DNA of 64,000 bases from Desulfacinum infernum DSM 9756 (GTDB lineage: Bacteria > Desulfobacterota > Syntrophobacteria > Syntrophobacterales > DSM-9756): positions 1 to 64,000 of the forward strand of contig NZ_FQVB01000022.1 of the NCBI RefSeq assembly GCF_900129305.1, read 5' to 3'. Positions 26,855 through 35,954 of this stretch are shown in pieces. Position 1 is the first letter of the stretch. Each line of letters opens with the position of its first letter. The position numbers were made by a program, and so were the translations under genes. Below the pieces are notes generated by a model. That model ran no database searches, was not told the DNA's origin, and saw nothing but the letters and a program-made list of their open reading frames with translations.

Positions 26855-27256
26855 ATGGCAGACATCATTGAATTCGGCAGGCGGTGCGAAAGCCTCAAAT
26901 CCGAGAAGGACGCGGAGGTCCGCCGGCGCAAGGTGGAGGCCCTGCGCAAGATCTTTCAGTGCACCCGGTGTGCCTTCAAGTGCGCCAAATGCGGAACTCA
27001 GCTGGACGAAGGCGATCGAATGGACGGAAAGTATGCCGGTCCGTATCCCTTCTGCCGCACCTGCCAAGAGGAATACATGGAGTATCGGGCCAGGCGGGAC
27101 GGTGTCCAGGACCGCCCCAGGTATTACTGGCACAACAGCCTGTGGATGCAGGTGTGGGACAGCTGGCTGGAGCACCAGCGGGTGCTGGACCAATACCGAC
27201 GGAGCAAGGAGTTCCTGCAGTTAGTGCAGGAAGTGGAAGATCTTCTGGGAAAATAA
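26855..27256 (+). CDS. Cysteine-rich zinc-binding-like protein of unknown function
   Basis: 133 residues. After a basic helix, FQCTRCAFKCAKCGTQL and CRTC give three CxxC knuckles (Cys36/39, 43/46, 67/70), a likely zinc or Fe-S site, followed by an aromatic-rich helical C-terminus. 47 nt after hemA and 21 nt before tatA, so part of that operon. I do not recognise the family; it may be specific to sulfate reducers (inference). Confidence 0.7.
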   Translation: MADIIEFGRRCESLKSEKDAEVRRRKVEALRKIFQCTRCAFKCAKCGTQLDEGDRMDGKYAGPYPFCRTCQEEYMEYRARRDGVQDRPRYYWHNSLWMQVWDSWLEHQRVLDQYRRSKEFLQLVQEVEDLLGK

Positions 27257-27277
27257 TTGAGAAGAAGGAGCCCTCCC

Positions 27278-27502
27278 ATGATTGGTGGAATCGGAATGCC
27301 TGAACTGCTCGTGATCCTGGTGATCGTGCTGATTATCTTCGGGGCGGGAAAGCTGCCCGAGATCGGCGCCGGTCTCGGCAAGGGCATTCGAAATTTCAAG
27401 AAGGCGACGCAAGAGGCCGAACTGCCTGAGCAGAAGGCGGAACCGGTGGAAAAGATCGAATCCGCCCAGGCCTCGGCGGAATCGGAGAAGAAAGCGAGCT
27501 GA
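27278..27502 (+). CDS. tatA: Sec-independent protein translocase subunit TatA
   Basis: 74 residues from ATG 27278 (AAGGAG upstream). One N-terminal transmembrane helix ([18 protein letters not shown]), the FGxGKLPEIG hinge and the amphipathic helix [14 protein letters not shown], then an acidic tail: a standard TatA/E. It polymerises at TatBC to export folded, often cofactor-bearing proteins. No tatB or tatC is nearby. Confidence 0.93.
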   Translation: MIGGIGMPELLVILVIVLIIFGAGKLPEIGAGLGKGIRNFKKATQEAELPEQKAEPVEKIESAQASAESEKKAS

Positions 27503-27570
27503 AAGCCCGAAATCGGACGGCGGATTGGGTGTTCGGACCGACCCGGGACAGTTCTTGACGTGAAATGGAA

Positions 27571-27600
27571 CCGCGAATGAACGCGAATAGACGCAAATGA
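27571..27600 (+). repeat. Three 10-bp tandem units on one side of ssb
   Basis: CCGCGAATGA, ACGCGAATAG, ACGCAAATGA in register. An inverted relative lies at 28161-28190 on the other side of ssb. Confidence 0.6.
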
Positions 27601-27629
27601 GTCTTATCCGTGATCGTTCAGTGGAAGGA

Positions 27630-27657
27630 CGGGGCGACGGAAGGTCGCCCCGTTTTT
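27630..27657 (+). terminator. Terminator between tatA and ssb
   Basis: Stem CGGGGCGAC/GTCGCCCCG (9 bp, 5-nt loop) followed by TTTTT on the plus strand. It lies 8 nt beyond the ssb stop and may serve both convergent transcripts. Confidence 0.7.
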
Positions 27658-27659
27658 GT

Positions 27660-28133
27660 TTAGAAGGGAATGTCGTCGTCCGGCGGAGTGGACATCTCGG
27701 GGAGCGCGTCGGGAAACGGAGCGTCGCTGTTCGTCTTGGGGCCTCCCTGGGTTCTTTGGTAGGAGCCCTGGGGCGCCTGGGTTCCCTCGGCGGCGTCCCG
27801 CCCGCTGTCCAGAAAGCCCACGTCGGATGCCACGATCTCGGTGGTGTAGCGGCGTACCCCCTGGGCATCCTCCCACTGGTTGGTGCGGAGCCGGCCCTCC
27901 ACGTACACCAGCCGGCCTTTGGCCAGGTAATTGCCGCAGGCTTCCGCCTGCTTGCCGAAGACCACGATGCGGTGCCATTCCGTCCGGTCCTCCCAATTGC
28001 CTTCACCCACGGGTACTCGTTCGTTGGTCGCCAGGTTGAAGCGGACCACGGGAGTGCCGCTTTGGGTGTAGCGGATGTCGGGATCGGCTCCCAGACGGCC
28101 GATGAGAATGACTTTATTCATTGTTTTGGCCAT
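27660..28133 (-). CDS. ssb: Single-stranded DNA-binding protein
   Basis: 157 residues from ATG 28133. [17 protein letters not shown], the OB-fold core with [13 protein letters not shown]-like [16 protein letters not shown] and [20 protein letters not shown] are classical; the acidic tail ends DDDIPF, the docking peptide for repair and replication partners. Monocistronic, convergent with tatA and divergent from plsC. Confidence 0.96.
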   Translation of the reverse strand: MAKTMNKVILIGRLGADPDIRYTQSGTPVVRFNLATNERVPVGEGNWEDRTEWHRIVVFGKQAEACGNYLAKGRLVYVEGRLRTNQWEDAQGVRRYTTEIVASDVGFLDSGRDAAEGTQAPQGSYQRTQGGPKTNSDAPFPDALPEMSTPPDDDIPF

Positions 28134-28160
28134 GATGTCCCCCGTGTAAGGTATGTGAAA

Positions 28161-28190
28161 ACATTGGCGCCTATTTGCGCCCATTCGTGG
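28161..28190 (-). repeat. Three 10-bp tandem units upstream of ssb (inverted copy)
   Basis: Minus-strand CCACGAATGG, GCGCAAATAG, GCGCCAATGT, aligning unit by unit with 27571-27600. Confidence 0.6.
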
Positions 28191-28246
28191 CCTTCGTTGG
28201 AACTGGTTCTCTATATCATAGGATGCCGATGGCCAACAAGACAGCG

Positions 28247-28275
28247 TTGACTCGGGGGGTGAAAGTGGCTACACT
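28247..28275 (+). promoter_or_regulatory. Sigma-70 promoter of the plsC-rnj-ftsK row
   Basis: TTGACT (28247-28252), 17-bp spacer, TACACT (28270-28275); leader about 54 nt to ATG 28336. Confidence 0.55.
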
Positions 28276-28335
28276 CTCGTCCTGGACAAAATTTGCAATC
28301 TTTTTTAGGCACTTATAAAAAAGATGGGAGCGCCC

Positions 28336-29103
28336 ATGCGCTATCTCCGAACCGCCCTCTTCTACCTCATGCTGCTGGTTTCAACCGTTGTCATGGGTCT
28401 GTGCGCCATCGGCATCGTGCTCCTCACCCGCCGGAGCGACTGGGCCCATTTGTGCGGCCGGATCTGGGGAAACCTCAATCTTTGGGCCGCCGGGGTCCGG
28501 GTGGATGTGATGGGCTTGGAGCGGCTCAAGCCCTACCGACCGGCGGTCTATGCCGCCAACCATCAGAGCTGGTTCGATATCTTCACCATTCTCGGCAAAC
28601 TTCCCGTCCAGTTCCGGTGGTTGGCCAAGGAAGAGCTCTTCAGGATCCCCCTGTTCGGTCATGCCATGCGAATGATCGGCTATATTCCCATCGATCGGGC
28701 GGATCGGAAAAAGGCCTTCGAGAGTCTGGAAGAAGCATCCCGGCGGGTGCGCGAGGGAACGTCCATCGTCATCTTTCCGGAAGGCACCCGCAGCAGGGAC
28801 GGCGTGATCCAGCCCTTCAAGAAAGGGGGCATCATCCTGGCCATCAAATCGGGGCAACCCATTGTCCCCGTCGGCTTGAGCGGCTCCCACGCCATCCTGC
28901 CCAAGGGCGGGTGGCTGGTCCGGCCGGGGCGCATCCGCATGACCATCGGGGATCCCATCGAAACGGCGGGATTCACCATGGAGGACCGGGATGAGGTGAT
29001 CTTTCTGGTGCGCGAAGCCATCCGCAAGTATCTGACAGTTCGGGAAGGCGGCGTCCTGGAGGCGGAATCCACGGATACGGAGGTTCGTTCGGCGGCATCA
29101 TGA
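28336..29103 (+). CDS. plsC: 1-acyl-sn-glycerol-3-phosphate acyltransferase
   Basis: 255 residues. N-terminal membrane helix (about 4-28), catalytic NHQSWFD, then FPEGTRSRDG and a PIVPV motif: the four PlsC blocks. Makes phosphatidic acid at the inner membrane. ATG 28336 preferred over 28324 because GGGAG precedes it. Its stop overlaps the start of the RNase J gene by 4 nt (ATGA), indicating coupled translation. Confidence 0.92.
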   Translation: MRYLRTALFYLMLLVSTVVMGLCAIGIVLLTRRSDWAHLCGRIWGNLNLWAAGVRVDVMGLERLKPYRPAVYAANHQSWFDIFTILGKLPVQFRWLAKEELFRIPLFGHAMRMIGYIPIDRADRKKAFESLEEASRRVREGTSIVIFPEGTRSRDGVIQPFKKGGIILAIKSGQPIVPVGLSGSHAILPKGGWLVRPGRIRMTIGDPIETAGFTMEDRDEVIFLVREAIRKYLTVREGGVLEAESTDTEVRSAAS

Positions 29104-30779
29104 ATCCCATGGAACCCTCCCGTTTGCCCCTCAAGGTCGTTCCGCTGGGCGGCTTGGGTGAGATCGGCCTCAACATGATGGTCGTGGAATACGGCGACAC
29201 CATCGTGGTGGTGGATGCGGGCCTCATGTTTCCCGAAGAGGACATGCTGGGCATCGACATCGTCATCCCGGACTTCACCTACCTTCGGGAGAACCGCAAC
29301 AAGGTGCGGGCCCTGGTGGTCACCCACGGCCATGAGGATCACATCGGGGCCATTCCCTTTCTCATCCGGGAGTTTCCCATCCCCATCTACGCCACCCGCC
29401 TCACGCTGGCCCTCGTGGAGGAAAAGCTGAGGGAGCACAAACTGCTGGAAAGAACCGTCCTGCACACGGTGCGTCCCCGGGACGTCTTCTCCATCGGCCC
29501 CTTCGACATCGAGTGCATTCAGGTCTGCCACAGCATCCCGGACGGTGTGGGCCTGGCCATCCGAACGCCCCAGGGAGTCCTCATCCATTCGGGGGATTTC
29601 AAACTGGATCAAACCCCCATCGACGGGCGACGCTTGGATGTGGCTCGTTTCGGCCACTACGGGGAGCAGGGCGTCTTGGCCCTCTTTTCCGATTCCACCA
29701 ACGTGGAAAGGGAAGGCTACACCCTGTCGGAAAAGGACATCGGACACACCTTTCGGGAGATCTTCCGGGAGTGTACGGGGCGGATCATCGTGGCCGTCTT
29801 TGCCAGCAACCTGCACCGCATTCAGCAGGTGCTCCATCTGGCCCGGGACTTCGACCGGAAGGTCTTTTTCAGCGGCAAGTCCATGGTGACCAATGTGCGG
29901 ATCGCCCGGGAGCTGGGCTATCTGGATTTCGACCCGGAAAACGAGGCCACCTTGGCCGAATTGCAGCGCCTCCCGGACCATCGTGTGCTCATGCTCACCA
30001 CGGGCAGCCAGGGCGAGCCCATGAGCGCGCTCACCCGCATGGCCTTCAACGTGCATCGGAAGCTGTCCATCAAGCCGGGGGACACGATCATTTTGAGTTC
30101 CAAGTTCATACCCGGCAATGAGCGGGCCATCCAGAACATCATCAACCACCTGTACCGGCAGGGTGCGGAGGTCATCCACGAACAGGTCAAGGACATTCAT
30201 GTGAGCGGCCACGCCTACCGGGAAGAGCTCAAGATGATGCTCAACCTGGTGCGCCCCACCTATTTTGTGCCCATCCACGGGGAATACCGGCATCTGGTGA
30301 AGCACAAGCAGCTGGCTCAGCAGGTGGGGCTTCCGCCGGAAAACTGCTTCATCGTGGAAAACGGCGACGCCGTCACCTTCGTGGACGGCCGGGCGGCCGT
30401 TCACAAGCAGGCGGAAACGGGCCGGGTCTTCGTGGACGGCAAGGGCGTGGGAGACGTGTGTGACCTGGTCCTTCGGGACCGGCGCCATCTGTCCGAGGAC
30501 GGGATGGTCCTGGTCACGCTGGTGATCAACAAGGAGCACCGGGAGGTGCTCAACGGGCCCGACGTGGTGAGCCGCGGCTTCATCCTGGAAGAAACCAAGC
30601 CGGAGATCCTGGAAGGGGCCCGGTGCCTCATCCTCGATCTGCTGGAGCGCTACCAGGCGGAAGGGGAGATGATGGACTGCGGGGATTTTCAGCTGGAGAT
30701 CCGCCGCGAACTGAAGCGCTTTTTCCAGAAGGTGCTGGAACGGCGCCCCTTCATCTATCCCATCGTTGTGGAAATTTAG
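29100..30779 (+). CDS. rnj: Ribonuclease J (metallo-beta-lactamase/beta-CASP)
   Basis: 559 residues. PLGGLGEIGLNM, VTHGHEDHIGAIPFL (zinc-binding HxHxDH) near residue 75-90, the SDSTN and TGSQGEPMSAL blocks of the beta-CASP domain, and the FVPIHGEYRHL C-terminal motif. Endo- and 5'-3' exonuclease in RNA decay and maturation. Starts inside the plsC stop. Coexistence with an RNase E/G homologue (44412-45968) gives this organism both decay systems. Confidence 0.94.
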   Translation: MNPMEPSRLPLKVVPLGGLGEIGLNMMVVEYGDTIVVVDAGLMFPEEDMLGIDIVIPDFTYLRENRNKVRALVVTHGHEDHIGAIPFLIREFPIPIYATRLTLALVEEKLREHKLLERTVLHTVRPRDVFSIGPFDIECIQVCHSIPDGVGLAIRTPQGVLIHSGDFKLDQTPIDGRRLDVARFGHYGEQGVLALFSDSTNVEREGYTLSEKDIGHTFREIFRECTGRIIVAVFASNLHRIQQVLHLARDFDRKVFFSGKSMVTNVRIARELGYLDFDPENEATLAELQRLPDHRVLMLTTGSQGEPMSALTRMAFNVHRKLSIKPGDTIILSSKFIPGNERAIQNIINHLYRQGAEVIHEQVKDIHVSGHAYREELKMMLNLVRPTYFVPIHGEYRHLVKHKQLAQQVGLPPENCFIVENGDAVTFVDGRAAVHKQAETGRVFVDGKGVGDVCDLVLRDRRHLSEDGMVLVTLVINKEHREVLNGPDVVSRGFILEETKPEILEGARCLILDLLERYQAEGEMMDCGDFQLEIRRELKRFFQKVLERRPFIYPIVVEI

Positions 30780-30791
30780 GAAAGATTCCCC

Positions 30792-33005
30792 GTGGAACAC
30801 AAGAAGCGAGAGATTTGGGCCCTGGTCATCCTGACGGTCACCGTCCTGGTGGGGTGCAGCCTGGTGTCCTTCGATCCGGCGGATCCCACCTTTTTCGGAT
30901 CGTCCGCCGGCCATGGCTCACCGCACAACTGGGTGGGGGCCTTGGGAGCCAACCTGGCCTGGTGTCTCTTCTTTCTTTTGGGCGTGGGGGCCTATGCGCT
31001 GCCGGCCGTGGGCCTGTGGCTCGGCTATGCCTTCCTTCGCGGACAGGACCCCCTGCCCTATGGCCGACTCCAGGTCCTGGGCCTCGCCCTGCTCCTTTTG
31101 AGCCTCATCGGCCTGGCCGCCCTCCACGGCTCCAGAATCACCTTCCTGGGGGCCCAGGTGCTGGCCGGCGGCCAGATCGGGGCGCTCATGGCCGCCTTTC
31201 TTCGAGACCGGGTCAATGACCTGGGTGCCCATGTCCTCCTGGGAAGCCTCTTTCTCATCTCCCTGATCCTTTCCACGCCCTTTTCCCTGAAAGCCGCCGG
31301 AAGAAAGTTTCTCGATCTTTTTCGCTGGATCGGCGGCAAGATCGTTTCGTTGCCACCGCTGAGATCCCCGGGGAATCCCCGGGAAGAAAGATCGGCCGTG
31401 CGGATTACGAAGGCCAAATCCCAGGCGACCGGGAAAAAGCGGCAGACGTCCCCGAACCCTGAGCCGCCCGCCGCCGTTCGTCCCCAGCCCCCCAAGGACG
31501 ACAAGCCGGTGCAGCTGGCCGCGGTTTCCGGACGGTATGCTCTTCCCGCCATCAACCTTCTGGACTTCTACGACGCCGAGGACGCCCAGCCCGATCCCAC
31601 CCTGTTGGAGGAGAAGGCCCGCGTGCTGGAAGAAAAACTGGCCGATTTCGGGGTGCAAGGCCAGGTGGTGGGCATCAGCCCGGGCCCCGTGATCACCATG
31701 TACGAATACGCCCCGGCGCCGGGCATCAAGATCAGCCGCATCGTGGGCCTGGCCGACGATCTCTCCATGGCCCTCCGGGCCGAGAGCGTGCGGGTGGTGG
31801 CCCCCATCCCCGGAAAGGCGGCCATCGGGATCGAGATCCCCAACGAACGGCGGGCAGCCGTTTCCTTGCGCTCCATCATCGAATCGAAACCCTTCGCATC
31901 GTCCACCTTTCCACTTACCCTCGCCCTGGGAAAGGACATCACCGGCCAGCCGGTGGTCACCAACCTGACGCGGATGCCGCACCTGCTCATCGCCGGCGCC
32001 ACGGGAACCGGAAAATCCGTGTGCATCAACGCCATGCTCCTGAGCCTGCTCTACCGGAACACCCCCGAGACGCTTCGGCTGCTCATGATCGATCCCAAGC
32101 GGATCGAACTGAGCAGTTACGAGAAGATCCCCCATCTGCTCCATCCCGTGGTGACGGAGCCCAAGATGGCCACCCGCGCCCTCCGCTGGGCGGTGCAGGA
32201 AATGGAACTGCGCTACAAGCTGCTGGCGGACAAGAACGTTCGCAACATCGAAAGTTACAACCGGCTGATGAGCAAGGCGGACCCGCGCAAGGACAGCCGC
32301 CCGGAACCCGCCGAGACGGAAAACGGGACCGTTCTGGACCACCACCACCTGCCCTACATCGTGGTGGTGATCGACGAGCTGGCGGATCTCATGATGGTGG
32401 CCTCCCGGGAAGTGGAAGAATACATCACGCGGCTGGCCCAGATGGCCCGGGCGGCGGGGATCCACCTGATCCTGGCGACCCAGCGCCCGTCGGTGGACGT
32501 TCTCACCGGGATCATCAAGGCCAACATCCCGACCCGCATCTCTTTCCAGGTGTCTTCCAAGGTGGATTCCCGGACGATCCTGGACACCAACGGGGCCGAG
32601 ACCCTTCTGGGGGCGGGCGACATGCTCTTCATGCCGCCGGGGACGGCCAAGCTCCAGCGGATCCAGGGCGCCTTCGTCTCGGACGCGGAAGTGCAGAGGG
32701 TCACGTCCTTCTGGAAGGGCCAGCAACTGGGTGACGATCCCATGGCGGATCGGGTGAATTTCGAGGATGCGGGTGTGGCCCAGGACATTCCCGACGATGA
32801 ACTGGACGAGAAATACGAGGAAGCCGTCCGACTGGTGGTGGAAACCCGGCAGGCGTCCATTTCCATGATCCAGCGCCGGCTTCGAATCGGCTACAACCGG
32901 GCGGCCCGCATGATCGAGATCATGGAGCAGCAGGGCATCGTGGGACCCTCGGACGGCAGCAAGCCCCGGGAGGTCCTGGTCCCCAAGGACGGCTTCGAAT
33001 CGTAA
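30792..33005 (+). CDS. ftsK: DNA translocase FtsK/SpoIIIE
   Basis: 737 residues from GTG with AGGAAAG upstream. Four N-terminal membrane helices (to about residue 165), a short charged linker, then the motor: Walker A GATGTGKSVCINA near 400, Walker B VVVIDELADLMM, and the LATQRPSVDVLTGIIKANIP block. The last ~65 residues are the gamma winged helix (RQASISMIQRRLRIGYNRAA) that reads KOPS. Moves chromosome termini through the septum and activates XerCD. 12 nt after rnj. Confidence 0.96.
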   Translation: MEHKKREIWALVILTVTVLVGCSLVSFDPADPTFFGSSAGHGSPHNWVGALGANLAWCLFFLLGVGAYALPAVGLWLGYAFLRGQDPLPYGRLQVLGLALLLLSLIGLAALHGSRITFLGAQVLAGGQIGALMAAFLRDRVNDLGAHVLLGSLFLISLILSTPFSLKAAGRKFLDLFRWIGGKIVSLPPLRSPGNPREERSAVRITKAKSQATGKKRQTSPNPEPPAAVRPQPPKDDKPVQLAAVSGRYALPAINLLDFYDAEDAQPDPTLLEEKARVLEEKLADFGVQGQVVGISPGPVITMYEYAPAPGIKISRIVGLADDLSMALRAESVRVVAPIPGKAAIGIEIPNERRAAVSLRSIIESKPFASSTFPLTLALGKDITGQPVVTNLTRMPHLLIAGATGTGKSVCINAMLLSLLYRNTPETLRLLMIDPKRIELSSYEKIPHLLHPVVTEPKMATRALRWAVQEMELRYKLLADKNVRNIESYNRLMSKADPRKDSRPEPAETENGTVLDHHHLPYIVVVIDELADLMMVASREVEEYITRLAQMARAAGIHLILATQRPSVDVLTGIIKANIPTRISFQVSSKVDSRTILDTNGAETLLGAGDMLFMPPGTAKLQRIQGAFVSDAEVQRVTSFWKGQQLGDDPMADRVNFEDAGVAQDIPDDELDEKYEEAVRLVVETRQASISMIQRRLRIGYNRAARMIEIMEQQGIVGPSDGSKPREVLVPKDGFES

Positions 33006-33024
33006 GAAGCACCCGGAAGGTCTC

Positions 33025-33768
33025 ATGAACCGAAAACTATACGGAATCGGACTTTGCGCCTCTCTCGCTCTGTGGGCGTTCCTTGCCGCAAGTCCTGCGC
33101 CCATTTCGGCGCAAACATCCGCCCAGGCCACCGCGCAGGACCTCCTGCGCCTGACCGAAGAGCGCTATCGCAACGTCCGGGCCTACACGGCGGACTTCGT
33201 CCAGTGGACCACCTCCGTGGCGGCTTCCAGCATCACAACGGAAGCCCGCGGCACCTTCTATTTCCAAAAACCCCAACGGATGCGGTGGGAATATACGGAA
33301 CCGGACCGGCAGGTGTTCGTTACCGTCGGGGACGTGGCCTGGCTCCACGTGCCGGAAGAAGACCAGATCTCTCTGTTCGACGCCGACCAGATGCGCCGGT
33401 CGCCCATCATGCGTACCCTGCTGGAAGGAACCTTCGATCTCCAGGATTCCTTCGAGGTCAGCATGGACGCCGACGCCTCCACCGACGAAAGCGCCGTCCT
33501 GATCCTGAGGCCCCGGGAAGAGGATCCGCAGGTCCAGTCCCTGCGCCTGTGGATCCGCACCGAAGATTACCTGGTTTGGCAGATGGAGGTTCGGGACGCC
33601 CTGGGGAACGTCAATCGCCTTCGCTTCACCCATCACCGGGAGATGGCTTCCCTGCCTTCCGCGCTCTTTCAATTCAGCGTCGGGCCGAACACGCTGGTGA
33701 TCGACCCGTCGGGACGCAAACTGGAACCGGAAGAAATTTCGGCCCTCCAACGGGCCGTATCCCCATAG
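33025..33768 (+). CDS. lolA: Outer-membrane lipoprotein carrier LolA
   Basis: 247 residues with a signal peptide cleaved near PISA-Q (about residue 29). FxGxFxQ-like AYTADFVQWTT, GTFYFQKPQRMRWEY and the LWIRTEDYLVWQMEVRDALG beta-sheet blocks are LolA features. Carries lipoproteins across the periplasm to LolB. Same order ftsK-lolA as in many proteobacteria. Confidence 0.9.
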   Translation: MNRKLYGIGLCASLALWAFLAASPAPISAQTSAQATAQDLLRLTEERYRNVRAYTADFVQWTTSVAASSITTEARGTFYFQKPQRMRWEYTEPDRQVFVTVGDVAWLHVPEEDQISLFDADQMRRSPIMRTLLEGTFDLQDSFEVSMDADASTDESAVLILRPREEDPQVQSLRLWIRTEDYLVWQMEVRDALGNVNRLRFTHHREMASLPSALFQFSVGPNTLVIDPSGRKLEPEEISALQRAVSP

Positions 33769-33783
33769 AGAAAGGAAGTCACA

Positions 33784-34695
33784 ATGACGGAATCCCGAAA
33801 TCTTGTGGATGCCATCCGGAAGCTCAAGGAGACCCGCAAGGCCATCATCCTGGCCCACAACTACCAGCCCGCGGAGATCCAGGAAGTTGCCGATCTTACC
33901 GGTGATTCCCTGGAATTGAGCCGTCAGGCGGCGGAAACCGATGCCCAGGTGATCGTCTTTTGCGGCGTGCACTTCATGGCGGAGACGGCGGCCATCCTCA
34001 ACCCCGATAAGGTCGTGCTGCTGCCCAACATCCAGGCCGGATGCGCCATGGCCGACATGATCAACGCCCGGGACGTGCGGCGTGTGGCCGAAGAGCATCC
34101 CGGCGTGCCCATCGTCACCTACGTCAATTCCACGGCGGAAGTGAAAGCGGAAAGTACGATCTGCTGCACGTCAGCCAACGTGAACAGCGTGGTGGCTTCC
34201 TTCACGGACGCGCAGACCCTCTACCTGATCCCGGATCAGAACCTGGCCTTGTATGCGGCCCGGCACACATCCAAAAAGATCCTCTACTGGAAGGGCTACT
34301 GCCCGGTCCATCACAACCTGACGGCGGAGACGGTCCGCTCGCGCAAGAAGCAGTATCCGAAGGCCGTCTTTCTGGCCCACCCGGAATGCCGGCCGGAAGT
34401 CCTGGAGCTGGCCGACGTGGTCACCAGCACCTCGGGCATGCTGCGCTATGTGCGGGAAAGCGACCGCGACACCTTCATCATCGGGACCGAAGTGGGAATC
34501 CTGCACCCCATGCGACGGGACAATCCCGGAAAGACCTTCCTGCCCGTCTCCGAAGACATGGTGTGTCCGGACATGAAGAAGACCTCCCTGGAGGATGTGC
34601 TTCGAAGCCTGGAGACCCTCTCGCCCCGCATCCAGGTGCCGGAGGAGGTCCGGGTGCGGGCCCTGCAGGCCGTGGAACGCATGTTGGCCATTTGA
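33784..34695 (+). CDS. nadA: Quinolinate synthase
   Basis: 303 residues. LAHNYQPAEIQEVADLTGDS opens the fold; cysteines in FCGVHFMAETA, ICCTSANV and MVCPDMKKT are the three 4Fe-4S ligands. Condenses iminoaspartate and dihydroxyacetone phosphate for NAD synthesis. 15 nt after lolA, 15 nt before pdxA; nadB and nadC are not in the window. Confidence 0.96.
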   Translation: MTESRNLVDAIRKLKETRKAIILAHNYQPAEIQEVADLTGDSLELSRQAAETDAQVIVFCGVHFMAETAAILNPDKVVLLPNIQAGCAMADMINARDVRRVAEEHPGVPIVTYVNSTAEVKAESTICCTSANVNSVVASFTDAQTLYLIPDQNLALYAARHTSKKILYWKGYCPVHHNLTAETVRSRKKQYPKAVFLAHPECRPEVLELADVVTSTSGMLRYVRESDRDTFIIGTEVGILHPMRRDNPGKTFLPVSEDMVCPDMKKTSLEDVLRSLETLSPRIQVPEEVRVRALQAVERMLAI

Positions 34696-34710
34696 AGCCG
34701 CGGAGGAAAC

Positions 34711-35757
34711 ATGACGAAGGGGGGTTCGGCAACCCGGCCCGTGGTGGCCCTGACCATGGGGGACCCCAGCGGCGTGGGCCCGGAGGTGCTCGTGCGGGCG
34801 CTTTCCGACCCCATGGTCGGCGAGTGCTGCCGCCCGTTGGTGCTGGGGGATCTGACCGCTCTGGAGCGTGCGGCCCGCCTGGTGGATGTCGCCCTTCCCT
34901 TCCGGCCGGTGGGCGATGTGAGAGAAATCCGGCCCGGGGAAAGGGGGATCCCCGTCTTTCGACCCTCCCGGCTCGAAGAAGGCCAGATCCCCTACGGGCG
35001 TCCTTCGGTCGAGGCCTGCCGAGCCACCATCGGCTACATCGAGGCGGCCGTCCACCTGGCCCTGGAGGGGCGCGTGGCCGCCGTGGTGACGGGCCCCATC
35101 AACAAGGAAGCGCTGCACAGAAGCGGTTTTTCGTTTCCCGGCCACACCGAGTTTCTCCAGCACCTGTGCGGCACCCCCCGGGTGGTGATGATGCTGGCGG
35201 GGCCGCGGCTGCGCGTGGCGCTGGTGACCATCCACTGCGCCCTGCGCGAGGTGCCCGAACGTCTTACGGCCGCCGCCGTCGAAGAGACGATCCGCATCAC
35301 CCTGGAAGCCCTCCGAAGGGACTTCGGCATTCCACGACCCCGGCTGGCCGTGGCGGGTGTCAATCCCCATGCCGGTGAGGCCGGCCGGTTCGGAACAGAG
35401 GAGAAGGAACTCATCGAGCCGGTGGTCCGGTCCCTGGATGCCGTCTGCGGGCCCGGGTGCGTGCTGGGACCTTATCCTCCGGACACCGTCTTCACCCGGG
35501 CCTATCACGGGGAGTTCGACGCCGTGGTGGCCATGTATCACGACCAGGGGCTCATCCCCGTCAAGCTGGTCCACTTCGATGAAGCCGTCAACGTGACGCT
35601 GGGCCTTCCCATCGTTCGAACCTCCGTGGATCACGGCACGGCCTACGACATAGCAGGTCAGGGGAAGGCCCGGGCGTCCAGCCTCATCCACGCCGTCCGG
35701 ACCGCCGTCTCCATGGCGCGTTTTCGGTCCCTTGCGCAAGCGGGCATACCCGGCTGA
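34711..35757 (+). CDS. pdxA: 4-hydroxythreonine-4-phosphate dehydrogenase
   Basis: 348 residues. VVALTMGDPSGVGPEV at the start, GPINKEALHRSGFSFPGHTE, and MYHDQGLIPVKL with metal-binding histidines. NAD-dependent step of pyridoxal phosphate synthesis by the DXP-dependent route. GGAGG upstream of ATG 34711. Last gene of the plsC-to-pdxA row; the following 197 bp hold repeats. Confidence 0.95.
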   Translation: MTKGGSATRPVVALTMGDPSGVGPEVLVRALSDPMVGECCRPLVLGDLTALERAARLVDVALPFRPVGDVREIRPGERGIPVFRPSRLEEGQIPYGRPSVEACRATIGYIEAAVHLALEGRVAAVVTGPINKEALHRSGFSFPGHTEFLQHLCGTPRVVMMLAGPRLRVALVTIHCALREVPERLTAAAVEETIRITLEALRRDFGIPRPRLAVAGVNPHAGEAGRFGTEEKELIEPVVRSLDAVCGPGCVLGPYPPDTVFTRAYHGEFDAVVAMYHDQGLIPVKLVHFDEAVNVTLGLPIVRTSVDHGTAYDIAGQGKARASSLIHAVRTAVSMARFRSLAQAGIPG

Positions 35758-35827
35758 CGATCTGGGCCGTTCCTGTACCGTTCCAAATGGATGCAGGAAC
35801 GGGCCGAGCCCTCACTGAGCGGTCCCT

Positions 35828-35902
35828 GCGGGCGGGCGTAAAGCCCGCCCCTGCGAAAGAGGATGAACCCCAAGAGTAGGGGCGGGGTTTATCCCCGCCC
35901 GC
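35828..35902. repeat. 75-bp BIME-like pair of inverted GC hairpins (copy 2)
   Basis: Hairpin 1: GGGCGGGC/GCCCGCCC, loop GTAAA (35830-35850). Hairpin 2: GGGCGGGG/CCCCGCCC, loop TTTAT (35880-35900). The 27-bp units are head-to-head, 21 nt apart, the same geometry as 13637-13711. Confidence 0.75.
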
Positions 35903-35954
35903 GATAGCGTGCGGGGATAGGGAAACCCCATGAAAGAGAGGCTCCTTTCAAGTT

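Noticed and set aside
30918-33131. 737-codon minus-strand open frame
   Set aside because: Exact antisense shadow of ftsK.
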